From: Aphrophora alni | Lineage: Eukaryota > Arthropoda > Insecta > Hemiptera > Aphrophoridae | Length of the DNA stretch: 64,000 nucleotides | Assembly (NCBI GenBank): GCA_963513935.1 | Contig: OY740769.1 | Span: 102,403,762 to 102,467,761, forward strand | Direction of reading: 5' to 3' | Shown here: positions 23,305 to 35,439 of the stretch, in pieces | How the letters are laid out: each line of letters opens with the position of its first letter | How positions within the stretch are numbered: the stretch's first letter is position 1 | The notes under the pieces: generated by a model | Told to the model about the DNA's origin: nothing | Database searches by the model: none | Seen by the model: only the letters and a program-made list of their open reading frames with translations | Translations under genes and position numbers: made by a program

Positions 23305-24250
23305 TTTTGTAATTATGTCGGTTTGTCGTCAAAACGCGTGGACTAAATTTAATCAAATTTGCTACATGGGCATATTTTTATCATATCCTGCAGAGGTTTT
23401 TTAATTTTCTATAACCTCAAATTTAAGGGTAGATACCATATGAAAAAAACAAAATAAAAAATACGAAATTATTTTTCTCAAAATCTGTGTCAAACGATTT
23501 GAATCAGATTTTGGTCATGTGTTGACTCCAAGGATAACAACTCATCTCTCCAAAAAGTTCGCAATTACTGGCTATGGAACTGTTATAAGCGACATAATTT
23601 ATCAAAATAAACTCCAGTTACTCAAAATTACTAATAGGCTAGAATTGCTAACAGTAAAATCTACACGACATGGTAAATTTGTGTTTTTAAATTTGATTTT
23701 CCAAAAAACTCCCTTTGTTTTATTGTAAAAGTGGTATCTTTGGATGCAGATTTCAAAGCTACGCCGAATGAACTATTGTAGGATATTTAAAAAGCTTACA
23801 TTTGACAAATTACCCTCGAAATTTTAAAATCGATGAAATTTGTAAAACAAAACCGATTTATTGGATTGAAGTCGATTTTACAACAATTTGACCAAAATCG
23901 TATTAAATAATTGTGGATTCTGGAGGTTTTAAAACATAGAAACATTTTGTCTGTTACTATTTATCAAATTTACAATAAAATTTAGAGACAATTTTCAATA
24001 ATTTTTAAACATAGAGAAAAGTATACTATAAGGAATAAATTTGATTTAAAATCTAACCAAAATTTTGATTATCATTCCTTGTTTTTAACACTTGTATTTT
24101 AAATATTTATTTTTTAAATGTAGAAAACACTTTGATTAACATTGGATGCAATTTTTAAAGCTGTACAACTTCAAGTATTGCTACTTTTTACATTTACATT
24201 TGAAAATCTTCCGGAATTTGAATATTTACCAAACATTTTTTCAGGTTAAC
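23305..24250 (+). repeat. Repeat family D, copy 1 (longest)
   Basis: The motif TTTGTCGTCAAAACGCGTGG, then ATTTAATCAAATTTGCTACATG, then a CCTCAAAT...GGTAGATACCATA block is followed by diverged versions of CAAAATCNNTGTCAACGATTTGAT. Related copies occur at 25690, 38340, 50140, 55845 and 63690. The 69-codon ORF inside is not supported. Confidence 0.5.
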
Positions 24251-25689
24251 GAATTTGTCCAATCGTTTATAAAATTGAACTTACATATCAAATTCGAGTA
24301 AAATTGGACTAAAACTCTGACCTCCAGAGCGTGTATATAAAATCTCCAGGTTCTGTGGAGATTCGTAGTCTTGAGTGTTAGGTTTTACATAGGGAACATC
24401 GCTGTCGTTATTTCAAAATTTATTAACATAAGCAATGTATTGAATATTTTAGTCTAGAACCTTCCTATTAAAAAATCTTTCCTCACCAACGGTTTTGACT
24501 TTGGCAGACTCTTAAAATGAAGCACCTTTTTAACCTCTTTTGACATAAAATTATAGTTAAACTTTCTCAAATGAAGCTTTGAAAAATAATGTAAAAACAA
24601 TACGTCGTTGCATTTTTCGAGTAGTCGAAGAACGTAATCGTAAGCAGACTCCAATGTGTAGGATCGGTACACATTTCATAGTCTCAGGTGCCGTGTTTCA
24701 CATAAGAGAAATCGCTTTCCATATTACAAATTCACTGTATACATAAAGTATACTATAATATATCAGCTACTAAACTGCCAATAACTTGCCTCTGGGATAT
24801 GTTTTAAGCGGATCTCGTAAATCATTTTTTTACATGGTAGTTATTATTATATAAATATCATCTACGTTATTGATACTAAAAGGCACTGATACATCAAAGC
24901 AACTACAGGCAAGTTATACCATGTTCAGCGTTTATAATTGGTTAATAAGGAAGTCTCATTTTCTTTTATCTTAAACGGGGGAAGTTTAGCTAAGGTGGTC
25001 CCGCAGGAGAATGTTCAATTTACTTCGGTAAAAGTAATAAGCCTTTTAAAGTTGGGATAGGCCTCGTTTAATTCCGTGAAAAATATTTTTAAATGGAAAG
25101 TAATTTAAAATTTAAAAAATAGCTGTATTAAAAGCAATATTGAGTGTTAACATGACTGGACGTTTTGTGTACATCTCATCATTCACACTTACCTTTTAAT
25201 TTCATCTTGACCTTAACATTATTATAAAGCATAATGCGCTTGGCACAAAATGAAGCATGACAAGGTGATGTAGGTCGTAGATAAAATGATACTACGGAAA
25301 CCTTTACAAGTTTTTCTAATCGTGTTACCTCAGTTATGTTCATTTAGTTTATTTTTAATATTATTCAACAATATAGATTTTCTTTATAATTCGGCGCACT
25401 TGTTCGTACTTTTCATATAAATTTCAACGAAATTAAGAGAGCAAATTTTAAAACTTTGAGCTAAACAACAGATGTTTCGGTTCTTAAAAGATAAACAAAC
25501 GAACTGGCATTTTTAGAGAGATGGTACATCTGAATTTTAGAAAATTTGATCAATATACTTAGCGTCGATTTGGAGAAATTGTAAGTTTTAATTTCAGTAT
25601 CGAGATAGGTCTAATGTGATTTGTCAACGAAACAATGTTGAGTTTTTCGCGGATATATCCCGGAGGGGCAAAACGTTTGGGGGGGGGGA
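24251..25689. other. AT-rich DNA, no gene supported
   Basis: Two loosely similar segments near 24370-24430 and 24675-24730 suggest an old local duplication. A 72-codon minus-strand ORF lies between them without recognisable features. Confidence 0.4.
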
Positions 25690-25756
25690 TTATATCAGAC
25701 TGTCATCTGTCGTGAACTGATTTTAATAAAATTTGGTAAGAGGTGATATCTTGGGA

Positions 25757-25813
<57 letters not shown>

Positions 25814-25920
25814 AGAACTCAAAATCTGGAGGTAGATGCCGTAAGAAAATCACCCCAAAATGATATGTGCACAAGCAATTTAGGTCTCTTATTTCAGTAT
25901 ATAAAAATGTGTTGAAGGAC
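25690..25920 (+). repeat. Repeat family D, copy 2, split by (TA)n
   Basis: CAGACTGTCATCTGTCGTGA and ATTTTAATAAAATTTGGTAA precede a 53-base (TA)n at 25759-25811; AACTCAAAATCTGGAGGTAG and ATGCCGTAAGAAAATC follow it. The microsatellite thus sits inside the repeat. The 60-codon ORF across it is an artefact of the TA run. Confidence 0.6.
25759..25811. repeat. (TA)n microsatellite
   Basis: 53 bases of uninterrupted alternating TA within a family D copy. Confidence 0.95.
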
Positions 25921-25983
25921 CACGTGCTTGGTTCATTTTCACCTTTTCACTGACAAATGTAGAAATGTCGTTTTTGGTTCGTT

Positions 25984-26038
25984 CCTATTTGATTTTGAGG
26001 ATGTGTGAATGAGAAAGTTTGTGCAATGTTTTTGCACT
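25984..26038 (-). repeat. Interspersed repeat family B, copy 3
   Basis: The minus strand reads GTGCAAAAACATTGCACAAA, then CTTTCTCATTCACACATCCTC, close to copy 1. Confidence 0.65.
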
Positions 26039-26109
26039 CTTATTGTTTCCTTTTGGTTTAAAAAGGAAAAACCTAGAGACTATCATCACCCTTAAAACGG
26101 GAAAAAAAA

Positions 26110-26290
26110 CGATAATAAAATAGAGACTCCTAACCATAGAATACTATAATGATGTCAACTTTGGACGAAAGCAAAATGGTCAAGAGAGGAACTTGGTAGG
26201 AAGATGAGAGAGAAGGTTTAATCGAAGACTAGATGGAGAAAGGATGGACCAGTTAGAATTGCTCAGGATTATACCCATACTCACTGTTAG
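26110..26290 (+). repeat. Interspersed repeat family A, copy 3
   Basis: It contains GAATACTATAATGATGTCAA, AAATGGTCAAGAGAGGAACT and TTTAATCGAAGACTAGATGG, in the same order as copies 2 and 6 but more diverged. Confidence 0.6.
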
Positions 26291-26299
26291 TTCGCCCTT

Positions 26300-27516
26300 G
26301 AGGGTTTATTCAGTCGTTTTAAACGATATTTAAAAATGTGTATACACTTATATTTATTATTTCTAGAAGATGTACCTTATCACAAGTCCACCTTTATTTT
26401 TATTAACTCAACTATATCTATTTAATAAAAATTATTAATATGATAGTCTGAGAGATAACCCTTAGACAATTTTTGAAAGTTCGAATTTTTATTCCACTTA
26501 TTGTTTAAAAAAAGGGAGAGTCGACTTACTTATGCTCACAATAAATATAAATTAATATAATTTAATAAGATACAGCTAATGAGAAAGTAATTGTAAATCG
26601 TCTTACTAATTATTATATGCGTGCTAAACACCAAATTTCAATGCACCATTACTCAACATGTATTTTAGTAACCCAGATGATTTGCCATAAATGTTAGATC
26701 CATACGTGCAAAAGTAAAGTACATTTACGTAATTATTAAAACACGGTTAGGGAAACAGAGAATTGTATAATGTATCATTTTAAATAAGTTTTATGACTGT
26801 AAAATGTTGGAATAAAACCTCATCGACCATTATTTAAAGCAAAGCTATTGGCGCCGATAGTGGGGACATACATTCATCACTAATTCAGACATTGTTAGAT
26901 TAAATGGAAAGTTGTGTGAGAACGCTCACATAATTATGACTTCCCAACTCGTATCAATTTAGGAAGAATTTTTTAACCGAATATAAAATGTATTAAATTT
27001 TAATACAATATATTAACATATTTGAAATTTTCCTCCTGGAAAAGGCGACACACAATACAGTTTTACAGATTTTATCTATTAAAGTATTCGCTGTCTTACT
27101 GTTTACTTAATTTGTAGTTACATTTACTGGACCAAAAGTTCCGAAATGGTTAAATAAATATTAAAAAAGAAACAATAGAAACTGAAAAGTTATACATATT
27201 ATCTGGTGTAAAAAAAAAGGATTTTAACACATACAGTTAATTTGCTCCTCCCTTTAGAAAAGGGTGTTTGAGGGTCTAATCAAAATGTCTACATGTAAAC
27301 CCTCATTGCATAATTCCTCATGACGGCCAATCAAATGTTTAATTACCTAAATTACTTAACAGTTTTTACTCTTGAAGAATATTAAAAGATAAAAATGTAA
27401 CGATTTTGATTTTTGGATTTTTGATGAATATTAATAATTCACGGTACAGGATGTGTGTAAACTAGGTTTAGACATAATTTAAGAATAACTGTTTTAGAAC
27501 TTTTTAAATATCCAGT
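26300..27516. other. AT-rich DNA, no gene seen
   Basis: No ORF, RNA gene or repeat family recognised. Confidence 0.45.
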
Positions 27517-28080
27517 ACACAGGATGTTTCTATAATACGTTTCCAAACTATAGGTAATGGTTTATTGTCTAATAACTAAAAACTTTCCTATGAACATAAT
27601 ATGTCTTAAAATGCTCAGTTTTCCGCCTGTAAAGAATATTTTTGGAATTAAATTATATATCGAATTTAAATTAGTATACATATTTTTATGTATCCAATGT
27701 ACCAAAACTAGGACTTTTTATGGCATATTTTCAAAATGGTGTTCGTTAAAAATTTTGTGTAAAGTTAATGGTTTTTAATTTATTATTCGACATTGAAAAT
27801 TTTAAACGCCAATTTTGAAAACATGCAACTCAAAGTCCAGTTTTTTGATATACGGTATTTATAAAAAAATCATATAAAATATACGTATACAAAATTTGGA
27901 CTTAAAATCTAATTTATTTCCAAAAAAATATAATCTTTTTGGTAAAAAAAAACACAAAATGGTGGACAGACGAAATATTAAAAATTTAGTACATATGTTC
28001 ATAAGATTTTTATTTACTTATATTGATCCAAGAACCCATGTCCTGAAGTTTAGGAATGTAGTTTGGAAACACTTTTTAGA
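27517..28080. mobile_element. Foldback / MITE-like element, family F copy 2
   Basis: The left end is ACAGGATGTTTCTATAATAC then GTTTCCAAACTA; the right end contains TAGTTTGGAAACACTTTTTA. Internal arms pair around TTTTCAAAATGGTGTTCGTT (left) and TTTTAAACGCCAATTTTGAAA (right). The arms are more eroded than in copy 1 or 3. Two 64- and 73-codon ORFs inside are unsupported. Confidence 0.45.
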
Positions 28081-29896
28081 TTTACGATGAAGATTTTAAA
28101 ATTAGGAAAAGAACTAGTTGTTTTGTGTAGATGTTTCAGCGTGGTATAAAATAGTTTATTTTATGCAGCTTTAAAGTGTACAACAATGATATCTAAACGT
28201 ATTGTTTACGAAAACAGATTGGTCAAACTTTAAATTAAAAAAAGAAGATAAAGTCAGCAACAATAGTAGCCGGTAGTTTAATTGAATTTCTGGTTAATAT
28301 TATTGTTATTTTCAATGAACATAATATTGAAGACATATTATAGTGACATTATAGAAGACATTATAGTGATCCTCTCCACAAAAATAAACGAAATTTTTAA
28401 ATCTATATAGGAGCGTGATGAATAAAGTAATTTTCTTTAATATAACTGCTAAACTATACGTTATTTAATTTATGATGGAAATTTGCGTCTAAAATATATT
28501 AATTAATTTTCAGTAGATTTCCTATCAAACTTTTACAAGTAATTTAGTTTTTTTACCTAGTGGACTAATATTAGTAAAATTAATGCCAATATCCGAAAGC
28601 ATCAAGTGACAAATGTCAGAAATTCTCGATGGTAATATTTTCCAATATAAATGATGAAAAACAAAAATATTTTCTTGAGATTTTTTTTAGAGTTTAAATT
28701 ATTATGATAGGTAAACAAAACTATCTATTTGTTATGAGCGAAAAGAATGGAAATAGAATGAAATTACAACGTATTTTTCGAAATTAATTTCAAGAATTTA
28801 AAAACAAAAATAAGTTGTAAAGAGCGTTTATATCGATAAAGTTGGATGTTAATTTTAATAAAGTCATACTTCAATGTAAATTTGATTTGGATAGATATCT
28901 AAACGAAAAGATATATTTAAAATAATAACTGTGAATTTCGCGTATAATATTTTTTAAAGCTAATACATTCCATGCATTTAGTAATAAAAAGACGTTTCTA
29001 AACAATATATAATATAAAATAAGTTTCTATCAAAGAAATTATTTTTATACATACAGCTTAATAATTTTTAAAAGGTTGAAATGTTTTAAAAAAAATTACT
29101 TCTTTGAAAAAGCGAGTTTTGATCATTATTTAAGTTGTCCGTTACTTTGAATAAAACAATTTAATTAACAGTTTAATGAAATAAAATAATTTTAAATATT
29201 AAGGACACGTATTAATTTACGAGTTAAATTTTTTTCCAGTTAATGGAAATTAAATCCAATTCACAAATAATTAAACGCTATTGCGAAATTTGGAACTTTA
29301 TTAAAAATAATGGAATTTCACTTTCCAAATGTGGGTGGTTCGAACTATAATTTATTATTTTTAATTATATGTAAATCAAATAATTGATTTTTTTTTTGAA
29401 AAACAAGTTTGATTTATTATAACAAAATAAATATATAATACTTTTTTAATAATTTATCAACTTTCACCACGTTGTGCGATAAAGTTTAAGTAACCATGTT
29501 ATAGAGTTTCTTTAAGGAAATATTTGTTATACTTTATAAATACTAGACTATTTTCTTAGACAATTTATGATTACTGGAAATAGAAAATGAACAAATAATA
29601 ATTAAACACATGTAAATATTGTACGAACAATTACAAACTATGTTAAACTAAACTACATTAGAAATTACACGAAAACATTCTTATTTAAAATAAATACGTC
29701 ATAACCTCAAACAAAACTCTGTTGAAGTTTTAAATCGGAACACCAACAAAGTTGTCGAGTCACATGTTCAACAATCTGGATTCAAAGTACTTTTATAATA
29801 CTTTCTAACTCACCTGTTACTTCAAACTTTATAACAATACACTTTAAATACACTAATATATTATATATTAATCACTTAAAACTTTATAATATTTAC
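28081..29896. other. AT-rich DNA; possible intron of the exon at 29897
   Basis: No ORF. A small duplication (GAAGACATATTATAGTGACA, then GAAGACATTATAGTGAT) lies at 28330-28375. If the minus-strand donor at 29896 is used, this would be the start of its intron. Confidence 0.4.
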
Positions 29897-29931
29897 CTGG
29901 ACGAATCATCATCACCGGGCGCTATGGCCAT
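29897..29931 (-). CDS. Candidate first coding exon (minus strand)
   Basis: The minus strand carries ATACATGGCC, with a purine at -3 and G at +4. It opens a frame reading MAIAPGDDDSS that ends at a consensus 5' splice donor, TCCAG|GTAAATA (GT at 29896-29895). The acidic-serine N-terminus and high GC contrast with the AT-rich surroundings. About 40 bases upstream, near 29970, lies CAGTCAGTCTGTG, a good match to the arthropod initiator TCAGT. Two earlier out-of-frame ATGs run to stops within 15 codons. The continuing exon is not in view or not recognisable, so the gene cannot be named. Confidence 0.3.
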
Positions 29932-29959
29932 GTATCTATCCGCACCTTCACCCGCCCAT

Positions 29960-29980
29960 GGCACATCACAGACTGACTGG
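29960..29980 (-). promoter_or_regulatory. Possible initiator upstream of the 29897 exon
   Basis: The minus strand reads AACCAGTCAGTCTGTGATG. TCAGT is the arthropod initiator core, and an AGGTG near +28 partly fits the downstream promoter element. No TATA box was seen. Position relative to the candidate exon is plausible, but this is inference. Confidence 0.22.
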
Positions 29981-29999
29981 TTCTTGCAGCTGTAAGCCG

Positions 30000-30060
30000 G
30001 TCCTGTTCGCGCGCACACTCACACAAACAGACACACTTACACACACATTGATAATATAAT
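30000..30060. repeat. CA/GT-rich low-complexity tract
   Basis: CGCGCGCACACTCACACAAA and ACACACTTACACACACATTG form an imperfect CA microsatellite upstream of the candidate minus-strand exon. It creates the spurious cysteine- and valine-rich ORF at 29922-30149. Confidence 0.75.
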
Positions 30061-30149
30061 ACTACTAGACAATGAAGTAAAGCAAACATGAATGTAGTGT
30101 TGTCTACTGACCAACCACTTTGTTGATTTAGTCTAAGTTTAGATAACAT

Positions 30150-31100
30150 GAGAAAGCGGGTAGTTTGTCTTTACCGGTTTATCATTCCCAATATTTTGTT
30201 ATTAACTTTACGGAAAAAATTTAAATAATTTACGATGCACACAAAGTTGTTCCAAATTTGTAGTACGGAAAATTTATTTTGATTTCTCTCGTGAAACGAT
30301 AACACTGAAAACTATGACGTATCCACCGATCCTTTCCATTTTACGTATGTTAGGAAACGCTTCAGAAATCGCAATTTATCTCAAATTTAGTAAGAGGCTC
30401 GATTGTAAAAACCACAGGACAAGTTTGGATATCTCACGATAAGTTTAAAAAATAATAACATTTGTTCATTGTTGCGTGAGCAACATTTTCCTTATTAAAA
30501 CTATTATTACTTAAATCAGTATTTTCTATAATAGCATGTTTATATTCTAAAATGTTAAGGGGAAATATTTTTAGAACGTTAAATTTACCATTAATCAAAT
30601 CTACATTTTTGTTTACCAAAAACTCCGCGAAAAGGTCGCGTTAGGTCAGGTTATTTTATATTATTAAAGTAGACTCATGATATTTACACATTTGTTTGAC
30701 CTGTAATCGGGCTTGGCAGATTAGTACAAAATATGATGCCAGGTTATTTTATATATTCAATAGTCAATTGCCTGTTTTTCATACGAGTGAAGGGAAAATC
30801 TGCGGTAAAATGACCTCATTTTCTCGACTTTGAGCTCACGTATTTCATATTTAGTTTATGGGAGATCGCGAGCTTTATTTTTTTATTCAGTAGAATCTGA
30901 TGTTTTAAGACTATGTAAATAAAATGGGTGTTGCCGTGGTCAAGCTGTTCTTAACACAATCTTAACCACAAATCTTTACCCTTACTCTTTACTACATCTC
31001 AGGATATAACTACATCTCTTGTTATATTTGAGGAAAGTGGTTGAAAAAATATTATATAATTTCAAAATGGCGGAGATATTTCAGTTTTACTGTTGTTAGT
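30150..31100. other. AT-rich DNA, no gene supported
   Basis: The minus-strand 61-codon ORF at 30434-30619 has no features. A possible LINE body upstream of the fragment at 31101 is not recognisable. Confidence 0.4.
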
Positions 31101-31740
31101 TCTTCAAATCCAATAAATACAAGAGCTCTCATATCTGAAACTTGTGATCTGCATAATATGTTAAGGCAATTGGGGTTGCCAACGAGCGGAGAAAAATAAG
31201 TCAACAATGTTACATTTTACTGGGTCCCTGGAGAAGCTGGGTGTAGATTGAATGAATGTGCAGACATGTTGGATAACAAAACATCAGCAACGAAACTCGT
31301 AGAACTTAAGCCGTTCTCTGGTACATCAAAGAGGCAGGTTATGAAAGGACGAATGTGATTATCTCAAGTCAAAAGATGAACACAATATTATTTCGCGCCT
31401 CCAGTAAGTAAATTGCACCAGATTTTCTCTCGTAAGGCAAGGTCGAAGAATGTGTTAAAGGGCACTGCCACCTGAGAAAACAAATCCAAAAAGGAAATAA
31501 GTATTTACTAAGGAGCTTCTGTGCAGAAAATGGTCCCTATAAGCGGATACTCTCTAGTACTTAACCTTCGAATTTGAACGCCTCTATCGGGAAAGGACTG
31601 AGATTCTTAGATCATTGACACAGTGGAACTTACAGGTCTTCCTGGGTATATCTAGGGAGTAACAATCTATTTATATTGGTACTCTGAGAGGGTTATAAGT
31701 CATTGTGGCCGATGTGCAACTGTGACAGACAGCCAACCAG
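31101..31740 (+). pseudogene. LINE ribonuclease H domain fragment
   Basis: Translation gives NPINTRALISETCDLHNML, then (after a shift) VTFYWVPGEAGC, NECADMLDNKTSA and KPFSGTSKRQV. These correspond to the C-terminal part of the RNase H domain of many insect non-LTR retrotransposons, where a WVPGHxGIxGNExAD motif is expected; the His and one Gly are replaced here. Stops interrupt the frame after KGRM, and degraded matches to the zinc-knuckle region may follow (GHCHLRKQIQKG, SFCAENGPYK). No reverse-transcriptase part is seen upstream, so this is a 5'-truncated or broken copy. Motifs were matched by eye. Confidence 0.75.
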
Positions 31741-31939
31741 AATTTAAAAAATACTCTATTTAAAATTAAAGAAAGATCAACAAAAGATAATTAATCATAT
31801 ATTTTAGTTGGAACCAGAAGGCAAAATGTGTATAATGTTTTATTTTAGTGACAGTCGAATTTCATAAACGTAGTTTAATAGTGGTAATATGATGAGATGA
31901 AATCGTGCAATAAGTTCTATTACTAATCCATAGTTAGTG

Positions 31940-32035
31940 GTTATTCTACAATAACCAATAAGAAACCATTGATCATCAATAATAAACCTAGAATAATCAA
32001 TAACCAGCAACCAATAATCAATATTCAATAATCAT
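31940..32035 (+). repeat. CAATAA-type low-complexity tract
   Basis: Repeated CAATAACCAATAA, CATCAATAATAAACC and ACCAGCAACCAATAATC variants form a degenerate short tandem repeat. Confidence 0.6.
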
Positions 32036-32040
32036 CTTTA

Positions 32041-32789
32041 TTGTATGAAAATTAAATACAATCTATGATAGTGTCACATATAACTATAATCACACACGCT
32101 GGTGATATATAAAACAACGAACATCCGATGTATCAGTGAATAAATCATATATAATAAGTCACAACTTGGAAATAAATAAATAAACACTCTACTAAAATAA
32201 AATATCTCACAAGACATGTTAAGAATCGTAGAAACCACATCTCATTAATAAAACTACACAAGCATTTGATACTAAATTCATTTAGCAATTATTTAATATT
32301 TCTTTTTAATGTAATTAATTCAAATTCCTCATAGTTAAATTGCTACTGAAATAAGAGTGTTTTATTAACGTCGACAAAACTGTTTGTGGTTATGTTGTAC
32401 TTACAATGACCAGTTCTCAGATCCTATATTATTGTAGCAATGTATTACAAACAAATGAAAGGATTGTTTGATTGATTACACTAATTAAACTTAATGATTA
32501 CAGTCATTACACCACTGTGTCATCTCTTCTAAAATCATTCAATTCCCCAAATAATTATGAAAGTCAATAAATGACTGGATCTATATCTAAAATAAATTAG
32601 TGTTAAGATACGTTGATCAGCTAGAATTTTAGTTTTCCCAGTAAATATACTTTTCCCAAATTTTTTATATAGGTGTTCAAAGTGACAGTTGAATTTAATA
32701 TTAAGTTATATGTATACTCCAAAGAATAAGTTTTTATTATTTTAATTATGCCAAATTCATTATTATAAATTTTTCTTCATTGTAATATA
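32041..32789. other. AT-rich DNA, no gene seen
   Basis: No ORF or recognisable repeat. Confidence 0.4.
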
Positions 32790-33190
32790 AACAATATATG
32801 GTTTAATCGAACATTTGCCATCATTTGTGTATATATAGAAACTAATACATGGCGTTTCGAGAGTATAAATCAACTCTTGCTATCAAGTCTAAAACATATA
32901 TCATAAAAGTAAAAAACACCAACATAGCCTAGTATCCAAGCGCCATGTTGGAAAATAAAACAAAATCTATAACTAAAGAAAAGAACCCATGCTTAAAACT
33001 AGGCCTGAGCAGTCAAACCAAGACTAAATATAAATCCGATAAAACCACTACTACGCTTTTTTCACTTTTATGCTCTAGGTTTAACACTTGATAACGATAG
33101 TTGATTTATAATATAGAAACGTCATGCATTAGTTTATATATATACAAACTATGGTAAATATCCGATTAAACCATATTTAATAATATGAAC
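32790..33190. mobile_element. Inverted-repeat element, family E copy 2
   Basis: The left arm (about 32790-32915) runs from ATATGGTTTAATCGAACAT through GTTTCGAGAGTATAAATCAA to CTCTTGCTATCAAGT. The right arm (about 33055-33190) is its reverse complement, with ACTTGATAACGATAGTTGAT and TCGGATATTTACCATA on the minus strand. The arms are about 130 bases, separated by about 140 bases. Non-coding, consistent with a MITE or foldback element. Confidence 0.7.
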
Positions 33191-35439
33191 AATCCGTCAT
33201 CATCAAATTATAACTTTATAAAAAATAAATAGTTTGCTGCACGCCAGTCGTTAACAATCGAATCAAATTACAGTAATGCCAACTACCCCTATTTATAGGT
33301 GAGCATAAAAATAGAGATTAATTTGAAGTTGGTTGATCCATTCAGTGAGTGGTTTCATAAATACGTTTTACTAAATAAAATCTTAAATTAAAATTGAATA
33401 ATTGTGCTAAAATGTACACTACTTACTCTTTGAATATTATAAAAATTGTGAATTAAAAACAAATTTCTCAAGATATGGTGGAAGTAATCCAGATATACGC
33501 TTGTCTGACTCTCTCTACTCAAATTGTCAGGGTTGCGCTGCGCTGTAGTAACACAGCAAGACGATTTTCATAGTCATTTTCTGACTTTACATAAATATCG
33601 TTTCCATTTTATCACATGTTCTCTCTTTTAATTTGCAAAGTACAATTTAAAAAGTTACAACTTAGAAAAAAAGTCTAAATGAACGTGTGGCTTATTTTTA
33701 TAACTTTTAGAACAAAAATAAGGTTTTTAATTTATTTTTAAATACTTTCAGTCTTTAATTTCTTAGTGTCGTTATCTTTATTACAAAAATCCTTCCCTAA
33801 ATTACACTGAAATTTATCTATAATTTCTCTAATTTATCATTGTTTAAAATAGTACGTGAATATTTTCAGGTTATGTAACAACTTACTAAAAATCTATTAA
33901 TTTCGAACTCAGCTAATTTAATTTCTTTGTGATAACTAATTAATTTCTTTAATTTAACAATAAACAAATTTGTTCAGAGCATTTGTTTTGAAAAAGCTAC
34001 AGAAACCGAAATGTTGAAAACAAAATTATAAAACGGTACCATTTTGAAACTTAAAAAGTTAATTCCAAATTTAGCTCACCTCCAAATAGGGACACATTTT
34101 ATTGCGTAATTTTAAATGCTCTTAAGAACTATTTTAAGCAATAAAATTACACCCCCTACAGACAAAAAGTGTGAATGTTATATTTTAGGAAAGTATCAAC
34201 GAACAATTTTAAAAGGTAGGATCCTCAAGAAAGAGTATCTATAGAAAATTTTGTTCTGAGTATTTACGAGATACCAGTCGGTTTGAGAGGAGGGTGGTTT
34301 TATAACATTATCTCTTCGAGCACTCCAGGTTGCAGAATGTTAGGGGTGATGGTGGTTCTAAATGTTCATGCATTTCCCATATTTTATAACCTAAAAACTA
34401 AGATAATTAGACCAATATTATTTTTATAAACAATATTTCCTAAAATTATATTACACGGTTACTGTTAGTTTGTAATAAACAAAAATAAAAAAAGTTTTAC
34501 AAAACACGAACAGCCAAGTTTTTACAGACATTGGTCTGCACGTTTTTGGACTTAATGTTCCCAGTTGAGCCATTGCTTTTTATGTAGGCCTGCTTAATAT
34601 GTTCTCCGTCGAGAATGCTCTAAATGTCATCCAGTAAATGAACTGAAAAAACATGTCTGTGTTTTTTTTTTTTAAACGTATTTTTTCAGACGTTGTCCAT
34701 ACGTGGGAAGGATCAAAATGATTACTACATGCCGAGTTTTAATTATGTAGACAATAGTAGACATTTAAAGTTAATACACTCGTTACATTTTACAATTATG
34801 AGATCCTTCTTGTTTTGAAATATATTTTATAGAAAATGTGAAACTTACATTATAAATGTGTTCAAGAGATGAGGATTTGTAAAACAAACGTTTACGTTAA
34901 TATTTGTTGCAGGTATAGTTTTAATTTGGCATTTTAGGTTCAAAAAGGTGAACTGTAAATAAATTTAGCCATTGAAATGAGTTATCTAGTTTGATATTGT
35001 ACTTGTTAGAAATAATTTGCATACGCTAGTCATTAATTAGTTCAAATAGTTCTGGGAATATTATTATTAGAAAACGCTAAATTAATGCAAAATAATAACG
35101 CGAAAATATCTAAAAAATGTAAATTACTTTCATGTGCAATGCCAAAATTTAATTAATAACAGCTGTTCTGATTTAACTTTATTATTTGAGTTATTATTGG
35201 GACAAAATTTAAACTAATAATTTATTTAAATTTTGTTCAATATCTAGATACCGAAAAAAGATAACAAAAAATGAAATACAGGATTGTTCTTAGAATGAAA
35301 ATTAGGTTAAATATTGTGATACTTCATGTAATTTAAATTTATGAAGTTACTTTTAAAATGACATACGACGTTTCAGAATACCTTAAAAAGTAGTATTTAT
35401 GTGCCAATATGGTAAAACATAGGTTTGTAAATTATCATG
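33191..35439. other. AT-rich DNA, no gene seen
   Basis: No supported ORF. A GC-richer spot (GGGTTGCGCTGCGCTG at about 33528-33550) and a patch at 34500-34740 were inspected without a convincing frame or structure. Confidence 0.4.

Noticed and set aside
25733..25915. 60-codon ORF with IYIYIY repeat
   Set aside because: It is translated (TA)n microsatellite inside a family D repeat.
29922..30149. 75-codon minus-strand ORF rich in C and V
   Set aside because: Most of it is translated CA/GT low-complexity sequence; the out-of-phase short exon candidate at 29897-29931 is better supported.
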